26,016 bases of DNA from Nitrososphaerales archaeon (GTDB lineage Archaea; Thermoproteota; Nitrososphaeria; Nitrososphaerales; UBA183): positions 1 through 26,016 of the forward strand of contig JASIEW010000061.1 of the NCBI GenBank assembly GCA_030045755.1, in the 5' to 3' direction. The position numbers and the translations under genes are program-made. The notes under the pieces are model-generated. The model was not told the origin of the DNA. It ran no database searches and saw nothing but the letters and a program-made list of their open reading frames with translations. Below are positions 20,622-26,016 of this stretch, one piece after another. Positions within the stretch are counted from its first letter, which is position 1. Every line of letters starts with the position of its first letter.

Positions 20622-23189
20622 GTGAAGGCAGGACGTCCGTTCTTCGAGTCGCTCAACAAACTGGTCAGGAAGAGGCACAGGGCAATCGTCGCCCTCTGGT
20701 TCGTCGCCCTCGTGCTCTCGGCTCCCCTTGTGGCAGGCTTCTTCTCTTCAGTTTCGTTCAACATAACGAACTCAAGCAGTTTCAGCGTGCAGAACTCCGA
20801 ATCTCAGAGGGCTCAGGCGATACTCGACGCGGAGTTCCCATCGATGAACACGAGCAGCGGTCCAATAATCGTCGTCTTCCAGAGCGCGGATGTCTATTCG
20901 AGCGAGGTCAGGTCTGACCTGCTCTCACTAAACCGGTCACTCAGCGCGAACCCAGCGGTGACGGGTTTCACCGGGATCGCGAGCGTCTATACTGAAGAGG
21001 AGACGCTCCTTGACTCGACCATCCCAAGATACGTCGACCAGATTGCACTGGCGGTTGAAGGGGTGGGAAACTCCAGCGAACGAGCCGCCGCGTGGAATGC
21101 ATCCGCGAAGGAACTGGCCTCAGAAACCTCTAGCGTGTTCGCGTCGTCCCCTCTGTTCACTGTCAATTCCTCGTCGCTCTACAACTTGCTCACTGAATTC
21201 AACGCCACCAGTACGCCGCGTGAAATACAGACCTCGATCTCTAACCTCGTCGCGAAGGAGAGTCTCGCTGACTGTCCCTATGTCCTCTCTTCCTCGATAA
21301 CGAGGGACTTCGTCAGCGCCAATGGTGGTACCATGATATTCGAACTCGGTTTCTCCGAATCGCCGGCGAACGATGTCATCGAGCAGACCAGTTCGTCAGT
21401 CCATGACTCAGACCTGGCCGGCCTTGGAACGATCTACGTTACAGGCTCTCCGGTCTTCGCAGTGGACTTTGAGAACGCGGCCTCGCCGGCCCTGGACGAC
21501 AGCATAATCCCAGGCCTAGGAATCTCTCTGCTCGTCGCGGGGCTCCTGTTCCTCTCTCCGATAGCCGCTGTCATCCCGCTGCTAATCGGCGGCTTCGCAA
21601 TCGGGATATCTCTCGGCTCCGTCTACGGGATAATCGTCAAACTCCAGCACGGACAGATCAACTTTGCGGTGCCGTTCCTCATGATTCTGACGATGCTCGG
21701 ACTCTCGGTAGACTATTCCGTGCTCCAGCTGAGGAGAACGAAGGAGGAGAGGTCAAAGGGAAAATCTGTGGAAGAGAGCGTGTCGACCTCCGTGAGATGG
21801 GCGGGTCAGGCGGTCCTGACGGCGGGTCTGACCGTGGTCGTGGCCTACGTCGTTCTGGCAGTGACCAAGGTGCCTTTCTTCGGAGCGGTGGGGGCGGCCA
21901 TCGCGATTGGCGTGGGCATCCTACTGGTCGCCTCTTTGACCCTCCTCCCGTCGCTAGAGCTGATGTTAGGAGACAGACTCTTTTGGCCGAGGGGCTCAGT
22001 CGCCTCTCAGCCGAGAGAGAAGCCTTCGAAGGGTAGACGGCTGCAACGAGTGACCGAGACGACCGTCCGACGAAAGGTGGCGATTGCCGCGGTCATAACC
22101 CTCCTCGCTGCCGGTTCCTTCTATCTGGTCTACAAGACGCCCAGCAGTTTCGACCTGACGAAGCTCATTCCGAATTTCGAGAGCAACCAAGGCCTGACGG
22201 CGATTACAAACAGCCTGGGCGGATCGGTCGTGTCCCCCGTCTTGGTCGTGGTAAGCCTTCCCTCCGACATTGTGTACGGGCACGACCAGCTCAACCAAAC
22301 CCAGCTCAATCTGATAGGAGCGATAACGAAGACGATTTCGAGCTCCGATGGAGTCGTCAGCGTCAGTGGCCCCACCAGTCCATACGGTGCGCCGGTCAAC
22401 TACAGCGTATTGGACAACCTACCACCGCCTGTACAGTCCCAGTACCTCACGGGGATTCTTTCACAGATAGGAAAGGACAACAAGACCGCCCTGATCACCG
22501 TAGGTCTGTCGGCATCCTCGCAGAGCCCAACGGCGGTGAACGACCTGAAGAGTATCGAGGCGGCGGTGGGTACAATCCCTCTCCCTGCGGGGGCCACGGT
22601 CTACTTCGGCGGATCAACGCAGTCAACCATCGACACTCTGAGCCTCGTTAACGGCGTTCTTCCTCTCGTTCTGCTCATTCTTTCCTTGGGGGTGTACTTC
22701 ATCCTATTCGTTCAGTTGCGGTCGGTCTTTACGCCCATGCGTCTGATTTTCACAATCCTATGCAGTGTCTCTTTCGCACTCGGGCTGCTCTCCATCGCCT
22801 TCTTCTATCTGCTGAACACCCCCATCGTGAGCCTCGCGCCCCTGTTCGTCATAGTCACGATGCTCGGGGTGGGCGTAGACTACGACATATTCCTCGTGAC
22901 AAGAATAAAGGAAGAGGCAACGTCCGGAAAGTCTGACATCGACGCAATCAAGACGGCAATAGACAAGATTTGGGTCACGCTGTTCGGCCTCGGACTGATA
23001 CTATCCAGCGTGTTCGCCTCTCTCGTGGTCAGCGGCATCGGCCTGCTGCAAGAAATCGGCGTGAGCGTAGCTTCAGCAATAATGGTCGACGTCGGGGTGG
23101 TCATCCTGTTCTTCGTGCCCGCGCTGATGGCAATCGCGCAGAAGTACAACTGGTGGCCCGGAAAGGTCAGAGAGGAACAGGTTTCATAG
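20622..23189 (+). CDS. RND-superfamily (MMPL-type) exporter
   Basis: An 855-residue membrane protein made of two similar halves. Each half has a first span (ALWFVALVLSAPLVAGFF near residue 25; VAIAAVITLLAAGSFYLVY in the second half), a large outer loop, and a bundle of further spans. The conserved intramembrane motif occurs twice: GLSVDYSVLQLRRTKEE and GVGVDYDIFLVTRIKEE. The paired aspartate-tyrosine is the MMPL/SSD hallmark for proton-driven transport. About 12 spans in total. Bacterial relatives export lipids or hydrophobic drugs; the archaeal cargo is unknown. The GTG at 20622 gives a short basic N-terminus before the first span; a GTG at 20611 is out of frame and meets a stop. Confidence 0.9.
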   Translation: MKAGRPFFESLNKLVRKRHRAIVALWFVALVLSAPLVAGFFSSVSFNITNSSSFSVQNSESQRAQAILDAEFPSMNTSSGPIIVVFQSADVYSSEVRSDLLSLNRSLSANPAVTGFTGIASVYTEEETLLDSTIPRYVDQIALAVEGVGNSSERAAAWNASAKELASETSSVFASSPLFTVNSSSLYNLLTEFNATSTPREIQTSISNLVAKESLADCPYVLSSSITRDFVSANGGTMIFELGFSESPANDVIEQTSSSVHDSDLAGLGTIYVTGSPVFAVDFENAASPALDDSIIPGLGISLLVAGLLFLSPIAAVIPLLIGGFAIGISLGSVYGIIVKLQHGQINFAVPFLMILTMLGLSVDYSVLQLRRTKEERSKGKSVEESVSTSVRWAGQAVLTAGLTVVVAYVVLAVTKVPFFGAVGAAIAIGVGILLVASLTLLPSLELMLGDRLFWPRGSVASQPREKPSKGRRLQRVTETTVRRKVAIAAVITLLAAGSFYLVYKTPSSFDLTKLIPNFESNQGLTAITNSLGGSVVSPVLVVVSLPSDIVYGHDQLNQTQLNLIGAITKTISSSDGVVSVSGPTSPYGAPVNYSVLDNLPPPVQSQYLTGILSQIGKDNKTALITVGLSASSQSPTAVNDLKSIEAAVGTIPLPAGATVYFGGSTQSTIDTLSLVNGVLPLVLLILSLGVYFILFVQLRSVFTPMRLIFTILCSVSFALGLLSIAFFYLLNTPIVSLAPLFVIVTMLGVGVDYDIFLVTRIKEEATSGKSDIDAIKTAIDKIWVTLFGLGLILSSVFASLVVSGIGLLQEIGVSVASAIMVDVGVVILFFVPALMAIAQKYNWWPGKVREEQVS

Positions 23190-23217
23190 CCCAATACCTG
23201 ACGCGATGATGGAAGTC

Positions 23218-23293
23218 TGGGGTCGCCCGGATTTGAACCGGGGGTCTCAAGCGCCCAAGGCTTGAAGCCTAGACCAGACTAGCCGACGACCCC
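23218..23293 (-). tRNA. tRNA-Pro(TGG)
   Basis: Read on the minus strand from 23293: acceptor GGGGTCG/CGACCCC, D-stem GGCT paired with GGCT through G-U pairs, anticodon stem CAAGC/GCTTG with loop CTTGGGC (anticodon TGG, proline), variable AGACC, T-stem CCCGG/CCGGG with loop TTCAAAT, and discriminator A at 23218. It has no intron, unlike the initiator tRNA in this window, and CCA is not encoded. Confidence 0.96.
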
Positions 23294-23316
23294 ACAAGCG
23301 CCGTGCCGAGTCAGGA

Positions 23317-23329
23317 CTTAGTTATCTAT
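23317..23329. promoter_or_regulatory. shared AT-rich promoter between tRNA-Pro and the glycosylase gene
   Basis: CTTAGTTATCTAT is centred about 31 bases from the tRNA-Pro 5' end on one side and 33 bases from the glycosylase ATG on the other. It is the only AT-rich block in the gap, so it probably provides TATA function in both directions. Confidence 0.45.
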
Positions 23330-23356
23330 TGTGCGCCCTAGTTTAGATGTCGAACG

Positions 23357-24031
23357 ATGCCGGACAGCGCAGGCTCCTTAAGCTCGACGCGGGCCGACCA
23401 CCCTCCCGGGATGACGCGAGAAAATCAGGCTGGGCTCCGACCTCTCCCACGGGCATTTTATGAGAGGCACACGGTGTCAGTCGCAAAGGAACTCCTTGGA
23501 AAGGTCCTGATCAGGTCAATAGGCGACGAGTCGGTCACCGGAAGGATCACCGAAACAGAAGCATATCGCGGTAGAGACGATCCTCCCAGCCATGCGTTCA
23601 GGGGAAGGACTGGTAGGAACTCGCTCATGTTCGGCCATGGGGGTTTCGCCTACGTCTATTTCGTCTACGGAAGAAACTGGTGTTTCAACGCGACTACGGA
23701 GCGCCCAGGCAACCCTGGAGCTGTCCTGGTCAGGGCGGTGGAGCCCCTAAGCGGACTCGACCAAATGGTCAGACGAAGAGGGACATCTGACCTGCGAGCC
23801 CTGACGAACGGGCCAGGCAAGACGACTGAGGCTTTCGGCATAACAGGCTCTCTGAATGGGATTGACCTGACAAGAAGAGGCGAGTTGTACATCGGAAGCT
23901 ATCCTTCAACGAGGGCGGAACCGTTCGTGGCCAGCGAGAGAGTGGGGGTGAGTTCAGGCAGCCTTGTTCCCTGGCGATTCAGGACGCTGGACCATCGACT
24001 CCCCGTCCGCAGGCGTACCGGAGGACTGTGA
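23357..24031 (+). CDS. 3-methyladenine DNA glycosylase, AAG/MPG type
   Basis: Excises alkylated purines, and often hypoxanthine, from DNA. The 224-residue protein carries the AAG fold signatures: ELLGKVLIRS, GRITETEAYRGRDDPPSHAF with the expected catalytic E68, Y70 and H79, MFGHGGFAYVYFVYG, and N111 in WCFNATT, all equivalent to the human enzyme's active site by motif. NGPGKTTEAFGI and VPWRFR close the domain. The first 18 residues are polar and not part of the fold; ATG 23411 is an alternative start, but the promoter spacing favours 23357. The last 78 bases overlap the end of the convergent MFS gene, giving a basic tail (RLPVRRRTGG). Confidence 0.93.
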   Translation: MPDSAGSLSSTRADHPPGMTRENQAGLRPLPRAFYERHTVSVAKELLGKVLIRSIGDESVTGRITETEAYRGRDDPPSHAFRGRTGRNSLMFGHGGFAYVYFVYGRNWCFNATTERPGNPGAVLVRAVEPLSGLDQMVRRRGTSDLRALTNGPGKTTEAFGITGSLNGIDLTRRGELYIGSYPSTRAEPFVASERVGVSSGSLVPWRFRTLDHRLPVRRRTGGL

Positions 24032-25471
24032 CATCCGCGAACCTTTGAAGGTGTAATTCTTCGCAGTCAGCGACATGACTATCGCCAGCAGCAACATCGC
24101 CGCGCCGAGATAGAAGATGAAGTCGAAAGCCGTCGAACTCGGGAAGGCCACAGTCTGTGGCCCATAGGCCACGCTTGTCGTATAGGTGCTCATTATCGTC
24201 GTAGCGACCACCGGCCCGATGGCCCCGCCGACGTTGCGGAGCATCGTATTCAGGCCCAGACCCGTGGCGACCGAGTCGTCAGGTATGGAGATGCTTATCA
24301 TGTTCACAATCGGGATAAGGACTCCGACGATTCCTACCAAAGTGACCGTGCTGTCGACCGCAACGTCGATCCTCGTGCCCCTGCTGAACACGTAGGATAG
24401 CATTCCCACTATAGCAACGGCGCAGCCGACGATTACAGTAGGCTTGGGTCCGAATCTGACCACCGCTCTTCCGAAAGCCGGGCCAGCCGCAAGCATCCCC
24501 AGAGTCGCGGGTGCTACTGTAAGACCAGCTGCGATAACGTCAAGGCCCAACCCGAACGGCTTCGGAGTCTCCGCGTAGTACACCAATGCAAAGAAAAGCA
24601 TGAACATCGCGGCTCCTGAAATCAGACCCACTCCGTTGGCGACCAGCACGTTCCGTATCTTGAGAAGGTCCATACGGATCAGAGGGTTCTTTCGTTTGCT
24701 CTCCGCATAGAAGAAACCGACCGTCAGGGACGCTCCCACAACCAGCGAGGCAACGTTGTACAACGAGTACCAACCTACGGTGGGCCCCTCCGTAAGGTAC
24801 AGAAGAAGCAGGGTGATGCCCGACATCAACATCACGATGGTGGAGTAGTTGACCCTCAGTCCAGTCCCTGGGGTTCCGCTGGGGAGGCCCTTCGCTACCA
24901 AAGCGAAGAGCACCACGCTGAGAATGAAAGCCGAGTGGAAGGCCCACTGCCAGCTCACATATTGTACTATGTACGAGCCGATCACGAGGCCTGCGGCCGC
25001 CCCTATCCCGAAGGTCGCGCTCACAACTCCTTGGGCCGTCGCTATCCGCTCCTTCGGGAACGTCTCGGCGATTATGGCAAGTGCCAGCGGGACAATCGCA
25101 AACCCGATCCCTTGGATGGCCCTGGCCGCGATGAGGAAGTATATCGACGGAGACAGTCCCGCGAGGCCGACACCGACCGTATAGAACGCCAGCGCCAGCA
25201 GGAACATCTTCTTCTTCCCGTAGCTGTCGCCCAACTTGCCGAACAGGGGCGACACGGCGCTGCCCACTATCAGGAAGGCCGACGTAATCCAAGACGCCAC
25301 GCTGGCGGTTGTCGCGAAGTCCTTCTGAATGGCAGGGACGCCCGGGATCACCATCGTCTCCACATAGTTGATCAGCAGAGCCACTCCCACCATGGAGAGG
25401 AGGACGCGAACCAAGTGGCCCTGGGACGCGACTGCCTTCGGGGCAGGCCCGACCGGTGGCGACTGTGTCAC
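23954..25471 (-). CDS. MFS transporter, 14-TM DHA2 drug:proton antiporter type
   Basis: A 505-residue transporter with about 14 spans. The first domain shows LFGKLGDSYGKKKMF (motif A in the loop after span 2), RAIQGIGFAIVPLALAII (motif B region) and GVVSATFGIGAAAGLVIGSY (antiporter motif C in span 5, G-x-x-x-G-P-like without the proline). The second domain has two extra central spans and ends in a polar tail. It probably exports a hydrophobic compound in exchange for protons; the cargo is unknown. The ATG at 25471 lies 27 bases from a TATA element shared with the divergent EndoQ gene. The stop lies inside the opposite-strand glycosylase gene. Confidence 0.92.
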   Translation of the reverse strand: MTQSPPVGPAPKAVASQGHLVRVLLSMVGVALLINYVETMVIPGVPAIQKDFATTASVASWITSAFLIVGSAVSPLFGKLGDSYGKKKMFLLALAFYTVGVGLAGLSPSIYFLIAARAIQGIGFAIVPLALAIIAETFPKERIATAQGVVSATFGIGAAAGLVIGSYIVQYVSWQWAFHSAFILSVVLFALVAKGLPSGTPGTGLRVNYSTIVMLMSGITLLLLYLTEGPTVGWYSLYNVASLVVGASLTVGFFYAESKRKNPLIRMDLLKIRNVLVANGVGLISGAAMFMLFFALVYYAETPKPFGLGLDVIAAGLTVAPATLGMLAAGPAFGRAVVRFGPKPTVIVGCAVAIVGMLSYVFSRGTRIDVAVDSTVTLVGIVGVLIPIVNMISISIPDDSVATGLGLNTMLRNVGGAIGPVVATTIMSTYTTSVAYGPQTVAFPSSTAFDFIFYLGAAMLLLAIVMSLTAKNYTFKGSRMSQSSGTPADGESMVQRPESPGNKAA

Positions 25472-25492
25472 TTGCCAGACGTGCGAAATCTA

Positions 25493-25502
25493 CGTTATTA
25501 AC
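25493..25502. promoter_or_regulatory. bidirectional TATA element between the MFS and EndoQ genes
   Basis: CGTTATTAAC, nearly symmetric, is centred 27 bases from the MFS ATG (25471) and 28 bases from the EndoQ TTG (25526). One element can thus serve leaderless transcripts in both directions. Confidence 0.5.
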
Positions 25503-25525
25503 TTCAGGTCGTGCGGCCGAACCAC

Positions 25526-26016
25526 TTGCGAACGGTCGCGGACCTCCACCTTCACTCGAAATACGCCATGGCGACGTCCAAGGACCTCGACCTGGAGCAT
25601 CTGGCCGAGGGAGCGAAGGCGAAAGGTCTGGACCTGCTGGGAACCGGTGACTTCACCCACCCAAAGTGGTTCGCAGAGCTCAGGTCGAAGCTCGAACCTG
25701 CTCCAGGCGCAGGCCTCTTCACCTATGGGGGAGTGACATGGATGCTGTCCGGGGAAGTCAGCACGATCTACGAGCAAGAGGGGAGAAAGCGGAAGGTGCA
25801 CCATCTCATCTATTCGCCGTCCTTGGAAATCGTCGAACAAGTCAACGAAGTCCTGTCCAGGCACGGCAACCTAGCCTCCGACGGGCGGCCTGTGCTGACT
25901 GGAGTCACGTCGGCCGAGCTGACAGAGTCAATGATGGAGATATCCGACTCCGTCGTGATAGTCCCTGCCCACGCGTGGACGCCCTGGTTCTCAGTGTTCG
26001 GCAGCAAGGGCGGTTT
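25526..26016 (+). CDS. EndoQ-type PHP-domain endonuclease, 5' part
   Basis: The first 163 residues of a gene that leaves the window on the right. EndoQ nicks DNA 5' of deaminated bases (uracil, hypoxanthine, xanthine) and abasic sites. The PHP metal-binding opening is clear: ADLHLHSKYAMATSKD (D-x-H-x-H), then LLGTGDFTHPKWF, a VTWMLSGEVSTIYEQ strand with the metal-ligand glutamate, KVHHLIYSP, and VIVPAHAWTPWFSVFG, which closely follows the known EndoQ pattern rather than generic PHP phosphatases. The start is TTG 25526, four residues before the DxHxH motif and 28 bases from the TATA element; GTG 25511 would lie too close to that element. The C-terminal zinc and helical domains are outside the window. 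Confidence 0.88.
   Translation, partial: MRTVADLHLHSKYAMATSKDLDLEHLAEGAKAKGLDLLGTGDFTHPKWFAELRSKLEPAPGAGLFTYGGVTWMLSGEVSTIYEQEGRKRKVHHLIYSPSLEIVEQVNEVLSRHGNLASDGRPVLTGVTSAELTESMMEISDSVVIVPAHAWTPWFSVFGSKGG

Noticed and set aside
1..26016. CRISPR arrays, insertion sequences, prophage genes
   Set aside because: No regularly spaced repeats, transposase or integrase genes, or terminal inverted repeats were found; the window looks like core chromosome with some accessory transport genes.

Overview
The window is archaeal chromosome. The evidence is an A-type ATP synthase operon, transcription factor E (TFE), an archaeal NAC, the archaea-only RNA modification enzymes TiaS and Trm56, a Tsr3 homologue, and TATA-type promoters about 26-34 bases upstream of many start codons, which suggests mostly leaderless transcripts. 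Base composition is GC-rich by eye. A stand-alone Lrp ligand-binding domain, an adenosylcobalamin-dependent ribonucleotide reductase and a tRNA split by several non-canonical introns suggest a TACK-group archaeon, perhaps a Nitrososphaerota relative. The lineage is an inference; no phylogeny was run.

Layout. 1-216: 5' end of a Tsr3 gene (minus). 217-484: divergent intergenic region with a possible folded element. 485-1990: Lrp-type ligand-binding protein and TiaS (plus). 1994-2144: an initiator tRNA-Met gene (minus) that I read as interrupted by four introns, with its own TATA box. 2206-4469: a tightly packed minus-strand cluster, listed here in transcription order: membrane protein, Trm56, TFE, HD-domain protein and a 39-residue nine-cysteine protein too small for usual gene callers. 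4556-5349: PUA-domain protein and NAC (plus). 5431-10708: ATP synthase genes H-F-E-A-B-D followed by a translationally coupled 44-residue coiled-coil protein. The a, c and C subunit genes are not here.

10998-15546 (minus) is a nucleotide-reduction locus: a class II ribonucleotide reductase (NrdJ) preceded by a large protein made of a winged helix, an ATP-cone and a degenerate class III reductase (NrdD-like) body. That protein has lost the glycyl-radical motif and an apparent active-site cysteine, so it looks like a dNTP-sensing transcription regulator built from a dead enzyme.

15594-20523 holds a SAM methyltransferase, an ABC-2 exporter pair, a PrxQ-type peroxiredoxin with a small membrane protein, a PadR-type regulator and a Lon N-domain protein without protease. 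20622-26016 holds an RND/MMPL exporter, tRNA-Pro(TGG), an AAG-type 3-methyladenine glycosylase, a 14-TM MFS transporter and the 5' end of an EndoQ-type PHP endonuclease. The last three place two DNA base-damage enzymes on either side of a transporter.

The two observations most worth following are the four-intron initiator tRNA and the HTH/ATP-cone/dead-NrdD regulator next to nrdJ.
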